DNA of 42,562 nucleotides from CAZLHO01 sp964559455 (lineage in GTDB: Bacteria; Krumholzibacteriota; Krumholzibacteriia; LZORAL124-64-63). Where the stretch lies: the NCBI GenBank assembly GCA_964559455.1, contig CAZLHO010000023.1, positions 1 to 42,562 of the forward strand, given 5' to 3'. Position 1 is the stretch's first letter. Every line of letters begins with the position of its first letter. This document shows positions 24,967-34,688 of the stretch, one piece after another. Made by a program: the position numbers and the translations under genes. The notes beneath the pieces are model-generated. The model ran no database searches and was not told the DNA's origin. It worked only from the letters and a program-made list of their open reading frames with translations.

Positions 24967-25560
24967 ATGTCCCAGATGATCGGCAAGCCGGCCCCCGATT
25001 TCACCGCCACCGCCGTGATGCCCGACAACACGATCAACGAGAAGTTCAAGCTGAGCGACCTGCGCGGCAAGTACGCCTTCGTCTTCTTCTACCCCCTGGA
25101 CTTCACCTTCGTTTGCCCGACGGAGATCATCGAGTTCGATCGCAAGCTGGCCGAGTTCAAGGCCCGCGGCGTCGAGGTCGTCGGCGTGTCGATCGACAGC
25201 CAGTTCAGCCACCTGGCATGGAAGAACACCCCGGTCGACCAGGGCGGCATCGGCGACGTGCAGTTCCCGCTGGTCGCCGACCTCACGAAGCAGATCAGCC
25301 GCGACTACGAGGTCCTGACCGGCGACAGCGTGGCCCTGCGCGGCAGCTTCCTGATCGACAAGGAAGGCGTGGTGCAGGCCGTCGTCTGCAACAACCTGGG
25401 CCTGGGCCGCAACATCGACGAGGCCCTGCGCATGGTCGACGCCCTGCAGCACCTTGAGGAGCACGGCGAGGTCTGCCCCGCCGGCTGGAGCAAGGGCGAC
25501 GAGGCCATGGCGCCCACCGCCGAGGGCGTTTCGGGCTACCTGGCCAAGCACGGCAAGTAG
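24967..25560 (+). CDS. 2-Cys peroxiredoxin (AhpC/TSA family)
   Basis: A 197-residue protein with CAGGAGG before the ATG. The peroxidatic Cys is C50 in DFTFVCPTEIIEF and the resolving Cys is C170 in HGEVCPAGW, making it a typical 2-Cys enzyme of the Prx1/AhpC class. It reduces hydrogen and alkyl peroxides in the cytoplasm. No AhpF-type reductase is adjacent; thioredoxin (31561-31884) is a possible electron donor. It is monocistronic, with its own terminator. Confidence 0.93.
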   Translation: MSQMIGKPAPDFTATAVMPDNTINEKFKLSDLRGKYAFVFFYPLDFTFVCPTEIIEFDRKLAEFKARGVEVVGVSIDSQFSHLAWKNTPVDQGGIGDVQFPLVADLTKQISRDYEVLTGDSVALRGSFLIDKEGVVQAVVCNNLGLGRNIDEALRMVDALQHLEEHGEVCPAGWSKGDEAMAPTAEGVSGYLAKHGK

Positions 25561-25583
25561 CGACGGAGCCTGACTGGGAGACG

Positions 25584-25616
25584 GGCCGGAAGCCTCGTGC
25601 TTCCGGCCTTCTCTTT
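25584..25616 (+). terminator. Intrinsic terminator of the peroxiredoxin gene
   Basis: GGCCGGAAGC and GCTTCCGGCC form a 10-bp stem with a 5-nt loop followed by TTCTCTTT. The insertion sequence begins immediately after this tail. Confidence 0.75.
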
Positions 25617-26829
25617 GGTTCTGCCTCGTAATTTGTGTCCGTGTCAGATGGTGCCGCCCCGATTTCGCTGCGGAGCATCTACGCCGCGTACTTCAGGTCA
25701 TGCGTCCGGTTGACCGGCAGCGCCCGCGTCCTGATCTCTCGCCGATAGTACAGCCGCCACCGCGGCGGCAGCGCGATCCGGCTCGGGAACAGCCGTTTCT
25801 CGAGCACATCCCGCACATCGAGCCTCTTGTCGACCACCCCCCGCAGCATCCCCGGCGACGGTCCGTGCCGCCGCTGCTCGCGCCGGCTGCGCATGTAGTT
25901 GCGATGCACCAGCAGGATCGCCAGCCGCTCGGCCGCCGCCTGCCGCCGCTTCGACCACGCGATCGTCTCGCGCTTGTGGTTCGAACTGCTGTGACGGATC
26001 CAGCCGTCGAGCAGGTTGACCTCGAACAGGGCGTTGCGGGCGTCGCGATGCTCGCGGCCCGGGGTGATCTCGTGGCGGATCCGGCAGGCGACCGATCGCA
26101 TCGCCCGTGGGTAGGCCCGATGATCGTCGCTGCGGACCACCGCGTCGCGGGCCTTCACCAGGGTCGTCTGCAGCAACTCGGCGACGTCGTTGCGCACCGC
26201 GTCGCCCGGCGGTCGGCCCAGGTCCCGCTCCAGGTCGGCTCGGCGTAGTTTTTGATCGTCGGTCATCCGGCCCTTGCGCCGCAGCTCCGTGTCGGTGAAG
26301 TAGCTGAAGAAGCCTGTCGCGGCCTCGACCGCGATCTGGAAGTGCATCGGGAAGAACTGGCTGAACTCGAAGCTCTCAAAACCGTCGATGACCAGGGGCC
26401 CGCAGGGCGGGGTCTGGCGCCAGAGCTTCGCGTGCAGCAGCAGGCAGTGCCTGCCGAGCCTGGCGATCTGCCGGTCGACGGTCGCCGGGGCGACGCCGAG
26501 GCTGCGGGCGATCTGGCGGTTGGCGCTGCAGGCGACGACCGCGAGCAGAATGTGCGGCAGCAGATCGGGCCGCTTGAGCCAGTATGTCGTGGCAAAGGTC
26601 TGTCTACTGAAGGAGCGTCGGCAGTGCTTGCATAGGTACCGCTGGTTACGCCGGGGCGGGAAACGCCTGCGGGCGAAGCCCATCTTCTTGTAGGGCCAGC
26701 GATCGCGTAAACCGTTGTGGTAGCGGCATTCGGGGTTGGGGCAGAAGGGCGGCTCCCAGGCCGCGGCGTGTGCGCTCATGCCCAGGGTAAGGCAGGATGC
26801 AGGCCGAACACATTTTTGATGGCAGAACC
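25617..26829 (-). mobile_element. Insertion sequence with 25-bp imperfect terminal inverted repeats
   Basis: The left end at 25617-25641 reads GGTTCTGCC, nine variable bases, GTGTCCG. The right end at 26805-26829, read inward on the minus strand, gives GGTTCTGCC, nine variable bases, GTGTTCG. The first nine bases are identical and about 18 of 25 agree overall. The flanks CTTCTCTTT (left) and CTTGTTTTT (right) agree at 7 of 9 positions, possibly a decayed target duplication. The element is 1213 bp with one transposase gene. By its ends (GGT..TGCC) and its zinc ribbon plus DDE enzyme it looks IS1-like. Confidence 0.7.
25679..26779 (-). CDS. IS1-like DDE transposase with N-terminal zinc ribbon
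   Basis: A 366-residue product. The ATG at 26779 is chosen because earlier in-frame starts fall outside the element's right terminal repeat. The zinc ribbon is 'FCPNPECRYHN' ... 'YLCKHCRRSFS'; an HTH follows ('NRQIARSLGVAPATVDRQIA'). The catalytic core has Asp in LVIDGFESFEF, Asp in VRSDDHRAYPRAM and a candidate Glu in RRQAAAERLAILL. The frame is intact, so the element may be active. No second reading frame or frameshift signal was noticed. Confidence 0.8.
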   Translation of the reverse strand: MSAHAAAWEPPFCPNPECRYHNGLRDRWPYKKMGFARRRFPPRRNQRYLCKHCRRSFSRQTFATTYWLKRPDLLPHILLAVVACSANRQIARSLGVAPATVDRQIARLGRHCLLLHAKLWRQTPPCGPLVIDGFESFEFSQFFPMHFQIAVEAATGFFSYFTDTELRRKGRMTDDQKLRRADLERDLGRPPGDAVRNDVAELLQTTLVKARDAVVRSDDHRAYPRAMRSVACRIRHEITPGREHRDARNALFEVNLLDGWIRHSSSNHKRETIAWSKRRQAAAERLAILLVHRNYMRSRREQRRHGPSPGMLRGVVDKRLDVRDVLEKRLFPSRIALPPRWRLYYRREIRTRALPVNRTHDLKYAA

Positions 26830-26900
26830 CTTGTTTTTTGGGCCGCGGGAGCGTTCCGTTGGGCAGGGGCGCGGCGTGCGCCGGCCCCGGAAGGAGCGGC

Positions 26901-27797
26901 ATGACGGCGACAGGCGACAGCAGGCCCCGGCGCGTGGTCCTGGTCTTCGTGGACGGCCTGGGCTGGGGCGACGACGATCCCGGTCTGAACCCGACCCTGA
27001 GCTACGGCGGCGACCTCTTCGCCTTCGCCGCAGGCCGGGCCGACGGCGCGGCGCTGCGCCCGATCGACGCCTGCCTGGGGGTGCCCGGGTTGCCCCAGAG
27101 CGCCACCGGCCAGACCTCGCTGTTCACCGGCGTCAACGCCCAGGCCGCCGTCGGCGGCCACGTGACGGGTTTCCCTTCCCCCGCGCTGCGCGAGATCCTG
27201 CTCGCCGAGTCGATCTTCGTCAGACTGCGCGACGCCGGCCGCGACGGCATTTTCCTGAACGCCTTTCGCCCGCTCTTCTTCAAGATCCCCCGCGCCATGC
27301 AGCTGCGCCTGTCGGCGACGACGGTGGCCCACCTGGCGGCCGACCGGCCCTTCTTCACCGTGGACGACATCGCCGCCGAACGCTCGCTCTACCAGGAATT
27401 CACGAACCGCGAGCTGATCGAGCGCGGCTTCGCCCTGCCGGAGTTCACGCCGGAAAAGGCCGGCGCGATCCTGGCCCGCAACGTCCGCCTGCGCGACTTC
27501 ACCCTCTTCGAATACTTCCAGACCGATCGCGCGGGGCACAGCCGTGACCGCGGCCGCATCGAGGCCGAGCTGGACGGTCTGGACCGCTTCCTGCGCGCCG
27601 CCCTGGCCGGGCTCGAATCGGACACGCTGCTGGTGCTGACCAGCGACCACGGCAACCTCGAGGACCTGTCGACGCGCAGCCACACCCGCAACCCGGTGCC
27701 GCTGATGGCATGGGGACCGGGCGCCGCGGACTTCGTCGCCGGTGTCGAGGCCATCGACGGCGTCACGCCGGCGATCCTCGCCCTGCTAGGCGGCTGA
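26901..27797 (+). CDS. Alkaline-phosphatase-superfamily metalloenzyme
   Basis: A 298-residue product starting at an ATG with AAGGAG 5-10 nt upstream. 'VVLVFVDGLGWGD' holds the first metal-binding Asp; 'GLPQSATGQTSLFTG' the nucleophile region (Ser/Thr); 'QTDRAGHSRD' and 'TSDHGNLED' the remaining metal ligands. The order matches the metalloenzyme domain shared by phosphopentomutase and cofactor-independent phosphoglycerate mutase, but the protein lacks the inserted cap domain of iPGM and is shorter. It is probably a phosphatase or phosphomutase of unknown substrate, with no signal peptide. Confidence 0.75.
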   Translation: MTATGDSRPRRVVLVFVDGLGWGDDDPGLNPTLSYGGDLFAFAAGRADGAALRPIDACLGVPGLPQSATGQTSLFTGVNAQAAVGGHVTGFPSPALREILLAESIFVRLRDAGRDGIFLNAFRPLFFKIPRAMQLRLSATTVAHLAADRPFFTVDDIAAERSLYQEFTNRELIERGFALPEFTPEKAGAILARNVRLRDFTLFEYFQTDRAGHSRDRGRIEAELDGLDRFLRAALAGLESDTLLVLTSDHGNLEDLSTRSHTRNPVPLMAWGPGAADFVAGVEAIDGVTPAILALLGG

Positions 27798-27810
27798 TCC
27801 CCGCACGCGA

Positions 27811-27839
27811 AGGCCCCGCCGTCCGGGACGGCGGGGCCT
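27811..27839. terminator. Bidirectional terminator between convergent genes
   Basis: AGGCCCCGCCGTC-CGG-GACGGCGGGGCCT, a perfect 13-bp stem, followed by CTCGTTTCG on the plus strand. It lies between the metalloenzyme gene and the convergent sorting-domain gene. Confidence 0.75.
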
Positions 27840-27856
27840 CTCGTTTCGACATCCGA

Positions 27857-30259
27857 TCACTTCAGCAGCAGCATGCGGTGCGTGGCGGCGACGCCGTCGC
27901 CACGGAAGCGCACCAGATAGACGCCGCTGCCGCAGCGGGCGCCCATGGCGTCGCGGCCGTCCCAGACCGCTGCGTGGTTGCCGTGCGGCTGCGTCTCGTC
28001 GCAGAGCGTGCGCACCAGACGGCCGGCGGCGTCGAAGATGGTCAGCGTCACGCGGCTTTCGCGAGCCAGGGCGTAGAGCACCTCGGTGCGCGGGTTGAAG
28101 GGGTTGGGCCGGTTGCCCAGCAGGGCCGAACGCAGCACCGGCGCGTCGCCGACGCCGGTCAGGCCGTCGGGCCCCAGCACAGCCCAGGGACTCTCGTTCC
28201 CGTGCACGTCCAGGGCGGTGACCTTGTACCACCAGGCGTCCTGGTCCCAGCCGGCGTCCCGCCAGGCGGGTTCGGCCGGCTCTGCGATCAGGCTGGCGGG
28301 CCCGGGGGTGAAGCCCGGGTCCGGCGCGCGGTAGACGCGGTAGGCGGCCAGGTCGGGCTCCTCGTTGGGATCCCAGCTCAGCAGCAGGGCCTCGGGTGTG
28401 AACTCGGCCTCGCCGGCCAGCTTGGCCGGGGCGGCCGGGGCCAGGTTGTCCACCGAATGTCCGCCGGTCGGGGGCCCCGCCCAGTGCGTGAAGGGGTCGG
28501 CGGTCTGGGTCACGACCAGGAAGTCATGGTCGCCGGGGTCGGCGGCGGTCGAATCGAAGTAGGTGGCCGCGGCGTAGGCGTAGAACGGCAGATAGACCGC
28601 AGGCTGGTTGGCCAGCCACTCCCAGCCGGTGGCCGCTGCGGCGTCGTACCACACGGCGACGCCGGCGAAGTCCGCCGGGACCGTGGGCGCGGCCAGGGCC
28701 TTGCCGGCGTCGGCGGCCGCCCGGGCGAGCGTCTCCGACAGGCGCCGCCAGACCGAGTAGTGGGTGACGGTCTGTTCGGTCCAGGCGTCCAGGCTCGAGG
28801 CCGGCCACTCCACGAGCACGCGGCCGCCCTGGTCGTTGGGCACGTCGGCGGCCGTGATCTCCGTCGGCGCGGGGTTTCCCGCCACCCCCAGCCGGTCGAC
28901 CCGCTGCAGGAAGGCGTCGTAGTTCACGCCGTCCCGGCTGATCCAGCCGACGTAGGCGCCGCCCTCGCCGTCGGCGCACAGCCCGTTGGGCTGCACGGCC
29001 ATCCCCTCGGTGCCGGGGACCGAGCCCAGCGGCACGGCGGCGCCGTCCCAGACGGGCGTGCCGTCGAGGCTGTAGGCCCGAAGCTTCATCGTCTGGTCGC
29101 CCAGGTCCTCGTAGGGGAAGAAGACGCGGTCGTGGGCCGGGTCGTGGAGGATCTGCCAGCCGTACTGGTCGCCGGGGCCGTCGCCCACGACCACCGACGA
29201 CGGCCAGAGCAGGTAGGTGGTCGAGTCGACGCAGGCCGCCCAGGTGTCGTCGCCCGCCGCGCCCGCGCCGCTCCAGGTGAAGAGGAAGACCCCGGTGCCG
29301 ACGGTGATCAGGTCGCCCATGGAGTCCATGCCGACGCTGGTGACCATGGCCACGCCGTCGGTCAGCCAGGCCACGGCGCCGTCGGACTGGACGATCTGGC
29401 CGTAGACGTCGACGTCGCCGCGAGTGTCCCGCCACATCAGGAAGGCGCCGCCGGTTCCGGTCGGGGCGAGCGCGTGGTCGCGGGGCCAGCCGGACTGGTC
29501 GTGTCGGCAGACCGGGACGCCGTACTTGTCCCACTGGTTGACGCCCGCCGCCGAGACGTGCTCCGCCCACAGGTGGTTCACGCCGAAATAATCGTTGATC
29601 CAGGCCACGAAGGCGCCGCCGTTGCCGTCGGCGGCCATCACGGGCATCAACTGATCGCCGGAGTTCCAGGTCATGGGATGGCCGCCGGCGTCCCACTGCC
29701 GGTCGCCGTCCGCGTCGACCTTCTGCGCCACGATGTCGTAGCCGTCGGCGAGGGCCAGGATCCCCGCCCAGGCGACGACGGCCCCGCCGGCGCCGTCGGC
29801 CACGGCGTCCAGGTAGTACTTGCCGGTGGTGCTGGTGCAGAGCTGGGTGGTCCACAGGTCGGTGCGGTCGTTCTGCAGCCGCATCGCCCAGACCCGGTGG
29901 TCGCCGCCGCTGCCCAGGTCCTCGAACCAGACCAGGATGGCGCCCCCTGCGCCGTCGCTGACCGCGCGCATCTCGGGCACGCCGAAGAGCTCGTCGACCA
30001 CGACCGTGCCGCCGACGTTCCACAACTCGCGCCCCCACGGGTCGAAGCGCTGGGCGCGGATGTTCTTGTCGCCGTCGCTCATCTCGAGCCAGAAAGCCAG
30101 CACGCCGCCTTCGCCGTCGGGCACGCACTGGGGGCGCATCTCGTCCAGCGGCCCGGGCGTCAGGGGCAGCCCGTCCTCGGGCCACTGGGCGGCGGCGAGG
30201 ATGGGAAGCAGCAGGAAAGCGGCGCCGAGCGCCGCGACGATGCGGATACGCGTTGACAT
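27857..30259 (-). CDS. Large secreted protein with C-terminal sorting domain
   Basis: An 800-residue product with a signal peptide ending LAAAQ. Residues about 30-480 carry propeller-like repeats with cores such as DGEGGVLAFW, DGAGGAILVW, DGAGGAVVAW and DGNGGAFVAW. Residues about 485-640 contain 'AADVPNDQGGRVLVEW' and 'YSVWRRL', the same module as in the LVIVD protein at 8847-12059. A fibronectin-III-like part ('LLLSWDPNEEPDLAAYRVYR') precedes NPFNP at residue 719. The FlgD-Ig-like domain ends HRMLLLK. It is exported and likely surface-exposed; the function is unknown. Unlike the other sorting-domain copies, its stop codon is not followed by the dispersed repeat tail. Confidence 0.87.
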   Translation of the reverse strand: MSTRIRIVAALGAAFLLLPILAAAQWPEDGLPLTPGPLDEMRPQCVPDGEGGVLAFWLEMSDGDKNIRAQRFDPWGRELWNVGGTVVVDELFGVPEMRAVSDGAGGAILVWFEDLGSGGDHRVWAMRLQNDRTDLWTTQLCTSTTGKYYLDAVADGAGGAVVAWAGILALADGYDIVAQKVDADGDRQWDAGGHPMTWNSGDQLMPVMAADGNGGAFVAWINDYFGVNHLWAEHVSAAGVNQWDKYGVPVCRHDQSGWPRDHALAPTGTGGAFLMWRDTRGDVDVYGQIVQSDGAVAWLTDGVAMVTSVGMDSMGDLITVGTGVFLFTWSGAGAAGDDTWAACVDSTTYLLWPSSVVVGDGPGDQYGWQILHDPAHDRVFFPYEDLGDQTMKLRAYSLDGTPVWDGAAVPLGSVPGTEGMAVQPNGLCADGEGGAYVGWISRDGVNYDAFLQRVDRLGVAGNPAPTEITAADVPNDQGGRVLVEWPASSLDAWTEQTVTHYSVWRRLSETLARAAADAGKALAAPTVPADFAGVAVWYDAAAATGWEWLANQPAVYLPFYAYAAATYFDSTAADPGDHDFLVVTQTADPFTHWAGPPTGGHSVDNLAPAAPAKLAGEAEFTPEALLLSWDPNEEPDLAAYRVYRAPDPGFTPGPASLIAEPAEPAWRDAGWDQDAWWYKVTALDVHGNESPWAVLGPDGLTGVGDAPVLRSALLGNRPNPFNPRTEVLYALARESRVTLTIFDAAGRLVRTLCDETQPHGNHAAVWDGRDAMGARCGSGVYLVRFRGDGVAATHRMLLLK

Positions 30260-30364
30260 GACGATAACCCCCTGATGCAGGGAAAAGCGGGCATGGGCGG
30301 GTTGTCGGAACGGTGAATCGAGAAAGGGCGAGATTTGTTCAGGAAATGGGATGACAACGAACTG

Positions 30365-30394
30365 ATTGTATCAGATATCAACATGGATTCTCAA
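30365..30394 (-). promoter_or_regulatory. Sigma-70-type promoter for the 800-residue sorting-domain gene
   Basis: On the minus strand TTGAGA, an 18-bp spacer and TACAAT (five of six matches in the -10). It lies in an AT-rich stretch about 105 bp before the ATG at 30259 and just after the terminator of the upstream sulfatase-like gene. Confidence 0.6.
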
Positions 30395-30426
30395 AAATAT
30401 CCGCCGGGCCCCACGGACCCGGCGGA
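30393..30426 (-). terminator. Intrinsic terminator of the sulfatase-like gene
   Basis: On the minus strand TCCGCCGGG, a 9-nt loop and CCCGGCGGA, followed by TATTTTTG. A classical stem plus T-run. Confidence 0.75.
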
Positions 30427-30474
30427 ACGTCGTCTCGACTGATCGTCGGAGCGGCATCGACCCCGAACGAGCGG

Positions 30475-31365
30475 CTACGGCCGCGGCCCCTCCAGGTAGA
30501 AGACCTCGAAGACCTTCTCGTGGAAGATCGGCCCGTGGCCGAAATAGCCCTCCTCGCCGAAGAGCTCGCCGTGGTCGCTCATGATCATGAAGTGCGTGTT
30601 CTCGGGGCAGCGCTCCAGGAACTTGCCGACCACGCCGTCCAGGTACTCCACGTTGGCGATCTGCTTGTCGTAGAAGGCCTTGAACTGCTGCGGCGTGAAG
30701 AACTCGTCCTGCTTCTTGTCCTCCATGAACTCCGACGGGTTCTTCAGGAAGTCGTCCAGGTGCTTGAAGACGCCGTGGACGCCGCTGATGTGGGGCAGGT
30801 CCTCGGCCGTCTCGCCCGGGATCAGGTAGGGGTAGTGCGTCTCGCCGGTGTTGATGAAGAAGAAGCTGGGCTGGTCGTCCTTGAACTCCAGGTTGGCGAA
30901 GATGGCGCCCAGGTCGTTGTGGCTCGGGGCCAGCTCGTACTTGTCGAAGTGCGCCGACATGCTGGTCATCGGATTGAGCACCGGCAGGCTGACCCAGCCC
31001 TCGCACCAGTAGCCCTGCGCCTTCAGGAAGTGGGGCAGGGACAGCTGGGGCACGAACTTGCCGAACTCCACGTCCGGCATGTTCAGGCGCCGCGACCAGG
31101 TCGCGAATTCCTCGCGGTAGACGTTCGAGGCGAAGACGCCTTTGGGGCTGGCGTGGGGCACCATGCCCATCAGGAAGGTGTAGTGGCTGGGGCTGGTCCA
31201 GCTGGCGTAGCTGTAGCGCCGCTCGGGCCTGGCGATGCGGTCCAGGTTCGGGGTCTTCGCGGCGAGATAGGCGTCGTAGCGGCAGCTGTCGAAGACGATG
31301 AAGACGATGTTGTTCAGCTTCTGCTTGCCGCCGAAGGCCTTCTTGACGTTCTGGATGATGCCCAT
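30475..31365 (-). CDS. Sulfatase-like hydrolase/transferase, cytoplasmic form
   Basis: A 296-residue product with AAGGGA before the ATG. 'NNIVFIVFDSCRYDAYL' and 'TPNLDRIA' match the N-terminal sulfatase-fold pattern. The nucleophile segment reads WTSPSHYTFLMG, so the position that is formylglycine-Cys/Ser in true sulfatases (C/S-x-P-S-R) is Thr. 'MIMSDHGELFGEEGYFGHG' gives the metal ligands. A Thr nucleophile is typical of phosphoglycerol or phosphoethanolamine transferases and related phosphatases. No signal peptide or membrane anchor is visible. The substrate is unknown. Confidence 0.75.
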   Translation of the reverse strand: MGIIQNVKKAFGGKQKLNNIVFIVFDSCRYDAYLAAKTPNLDRIARPERRYSYASWTSPSHYTFLMGMVPHASPKGVFASNVYREEFATWSRRLNMPDVEFGKFVPQLSLPHFLKAQGYWCEGWVSLPVLNPMTSMSAHFDKYELAPSHNDLGAIFANLEFKDDQPSFFFINTGETHYPYLIPGETAEDLPHISGVHGVFKHLDDFLKNPSEFMEDKKQDEFFTPQQFKAFYDKQIANVEYLDGVVGKFLERCPENTHFMIMSDHGELFGEEGYFGHGPIFHEKVFEVFYLEGPRP

Positions 31366-31476
31366 GGATCCCTTCGCTTCCGGTTGAAGGCGCGGCGCCT
31401 CCGTTCCCCGGAGCGCCCGTCACAATATATCGTCGATCCCGCGCCGGCGGGCAAGGCGGCTTCGGCGCCGGGCATG

Positions 31477-31507
31477 AAAAACCGCCGCCGGCCGGAGCCG
31501 GCGGCGG
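31477..31507 (-). terminator. Intrinsic terminator of trxA
   Basis: On the minus strand CCGCCGCCGGC, a 4-nt loop and GCCGGCGGCGG, followed by TTTTTC. Confidence 0.75.
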
Positions 31508-31560
31508 AGGGACGGCGAGGGGGGTGAGGGGGCCGTCCGGGGGTGTCCTGCGCTTCGAAT

Positions 31561-31884
31561 CTACAGGAGGCCGTCGATGACGGCGGCGATCTCGTCCTTG
31601 GGCTTCAGGCCGACCATGGTCGCGACGACCTCGCCGCCCTTGAAGACCAGCACCGAGGGGATGCCGCGGATGCCGTACTGCACGGCCAGCTCCTGGTTGT
31701 CGTCCACGTTGACCTTGGCCACCTTGACCTTGCCGTCGTATTCCGCGGCCAGGGCCTCGATGGTGGGGGTCAGCATCTTGCAGGGGCCGCACCAGGGAGC
31801 CCAGAAGTCCACCAGCACGGGCACGTCGCTCTGAAGGACCTCGTTCTGGAAGCTGGCGCTCTCGATCTTGACAGGGTTGCCCAT
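31561..31884 (-). CDS. trxA: Thioredoxin
   Basis: A 107-residue thioredoxin; the ATG at 31884 has AGGAG 7 nt upstream. The active site is W31-C32-G33-P34-C35-K36, with 'GIRGIPSVLVFKGGE' carrying the conserved cis-Pro. It reduces protein disulfides in the cytoplasm and could feed the 2-Cys peroxiredoxin at 24967. It is monocistronic. Upstream lies a sigma-54-type promoter (31977-31992) and, beyond that, dyad sites shared with the divergent sigma-54 activator gene, an unusual arrangement for trxA. The same strand has a much longer open frame that continues upstream through this gene, but that extension is antisense to the activator and not real. Confidence 0.93.
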   Translation of the reverse strand: MGNPVKIESASFQNEVLQSDVPVLVDFWAPWCGPCKMLTPTIEALAAEYDGKVKVAKVNVDDNQELAVQYGIRGIPSVLVFKGGEVVATMVGLKPKDEIAAVIDGLL

Positions 31885-31976
31885 GGTTGATCTCCTGTTT
31901 TCCGGGGAGGCGGGGCCTCCACCCTTGGTCCAGGCCGCCTGCGCGGCGCTCTTGTCAGCTGTCTGCGGCTTCATAT

Positions 31977-31992
31977 TGCAGGGGGCGTGCCA
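31977..31992 (-). promoter_or_regulatory. Sigma-54 (-24/-12) promoter for trxA
   Basis: On the minus strand TGGCAC-GCCCC-CTGCA, against the consensus TGGCAC-N5-TTGCA: one mismatch, with the correct 10 nt between the -24 GG and the -12 GC. The predicted start of transcription is near 31966, giving an 82-nt leader before the trxA ATG. Confidence 0.75.
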
Positions 31993-32112
31993 TAAACGAA
32001 GACAATTTTCATCCATGATGGCTAAATTGTTAATGAGCTGTTGAATAAGGATTTGAACGAACAGCACCGACCGGCGACGGTCTTGACGGCGGGCCTCGCC
32101 CCGAAAGCATCG

Positions 32113-32152
32113 TGTTGCAAGCAACAAAATCGTTGCAACATTATCGTTGCAG
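32113..32152. promoter_or_regulatory. Candidate enhancer (UAS) dyads for the sigma-54 activator
   Basis: TGTTGCAAGCAACA (32113-32126) is a 14-bp dyad, GTTGCAAC (32132-32139) a perfect palindrome, and ATCGTTGCA occurs at 32129 and 32143, spaced 14 bp. The cluster lies about 120-160 bp upstream of the -24 box of the trxA promoter, a normal enhancer distance, and 48-87 bp before the activator's own start. Confidence 0.65.
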
Positions 32153-32199
32153 TCGACGGCGTCGATACGTAGGATGTCCGGGAGAAGGAGGCGCAGGCG

Positions 32200-33573
<1,374 letters not shown>

Positions 33574-33606
33574 ACCGGAGCGCCGCTCCGGACGGGAGGA
33601 GTGCAG

Positions 33607-34455
33607 ATGGCGAAGAAGTCGCAATGGTTGGCGGGTTGCGGAATCGGCTGCGCCGTCGTCCTGCTCGTGGTCGTGGTCGCGATCGTGAGCCTGGTCTCGC
33701 TGGCGAACCGCGAGACCGGCGATCTCGACGTCGCCGGCGAGATGCACGAAACCCTGGTGGCGCGCTTCGGCGAGCCCGGGAATTTCGCACCTCCCGCGGG
33801 GGAGATCCCGGCGGAGCGCCTGGAGGCCTTCCTGGCCGTTCGGGACAGCCTCGTCGCCCCGAGGCGGGTGCTCCTCGCGATGGTCGAGGAACTGCTGGTG
33901 CTGGACGCCGCTCCCCACAACCCGCGCAACACCTACCGCCAGCTCCGGGCCGGCCTGCGCATGGCCGGACAGGTCGGCGCCTTCCAGGTCGCCCGCAACG
34001 CGGCGTTGGACGCGGCGGGCATGGGCCCCGGCGAGTACACCTGGCTCTACTGCCTGGCCAACCACGCCTGGCCGGGAAGGCCGGCGTCGGCGGACATGCT
34101 GTCCCTGGGGCTGGGCCGCGACCTCACCGCCGGCCAGCAGGTGGCCGTCGAGCGGGCGATGCGGGACGTGTGGCGCCGCATCCACGACGAACTCGAGGCG
34201 ATGACCCGCGCCGGCGCGTCGGCGCTCGAAGCGGAAGGCGACCCGCGCGCCGCGGACTGGCGCGGGGAGATCGCGGCCCTGGAGCGGGATCCGATGCGGA
34301 CGCCCTTCCAGGGCGTCGTGCCGGCCGCGGCGGCCGCCTCGCTGGAGCCCTTCGCCGCGCGCCTGGAGGCGAGCTTCGCCGAGGATCTGGGGATGTTCGA
34401 ACTGGTGGGGGAGCAGGACGACCTGAACTTCCAGGGTGGGATCAGTTGGGATTAG
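33607..34455 (+). CDS. Membrane-anchored protein of unknown function
   Basis: A 282-residue product from the ATG at 33607, with GGGAGGAG upstream. Residues about 9-33 form one transmembrane segment (CGIGCAVVLLVVVVAIVSLV); the rest is helical and outside or periplasmic, with 'YTWLYCLANHAWPGRP' and many Ala/Glu-rich helices. No family recognised. It follows the sigma-54 activator by 33 bp on the same strand and may be co-transcribed. Its stop codon overlaps the convergent RHH gene's stop by 4 nt. Confidence 0.75.
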   Translation: MAKKSQWLAGCGIGCAVVLLVVVVAIVSLVSLANRETGDLDVAGEMHETLVARFGEPGNFAPPAGEIPAERLEAFLAVRDSLVAPRRVLLAMVEELLVLDAAPHNPRNTYRQLRAGLRMAGQVGAFQVARNAALDAAGMGPGEYTWLYCLANHAWPGRPASADMLSLGLGRDLTAGQQVAVERAMRDVWRRIHDELEAMTRAGASALEAEGDPRAADWRGEIAALERDPMRTPFQGVVPAAAAASLEPFAARLEASFAEDLGMFELVGEQDDLNFQGGISWD

Positions 34456-34652
34456 TCCTCTGCGGACGACGGGGGAGGGACGTCCCGATCGGGCGTCCCT
34501 CCCTGCGGGTTCCGCCGCCGCTGCCGGATCGACTCCCGCAGCAGGAATTCTATCTGACCGTTCACGCTGCGGAACTCGGACTCCGCCCACTGCCGCAGCT
34601 CGTCGTAGAGCTCCTGGCTGATCCGCAGCGGGAATGCCTTGCGGGCGGACAT
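34452..34652 (-). CDS. Arc/CopG-type ribbon-helix-helix DNA-binding protein
   Basis: A 66-residue protein: 'KAFPLRISQELYDELRQWAE' and 'FRSVNGQIEFLLRESIRQRR' make a beta-alpha-alpha RHH fold as in Arc and HicB-like antitoxins. The tail is Pro-rich. No toxin gene follows, so it is probably a regulator rather than an antitoxin. It is the third gene of the SPFH / PH-like / RHH operon. Confidence 0.8.
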   Translation of the reverse strand: MSARKAFPLRISQELYDELRQWAESEFRSVNGQIEFLLRESIRQRRRNPQGGTPDRDVPPPSSAED

Positions 34653-34688
34653 CGCTCCCTCTCCCGTCCGGTCGATCCTGCGTTCCGT

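Noticed and set aside
34452..34652. RHH protein as antitoxin of a toxin-antitoxin pair
   Set aside because: No toxin-like gene is next to it; neighbours are a membrane PH-like protein and a convergent unknown membrane protein.
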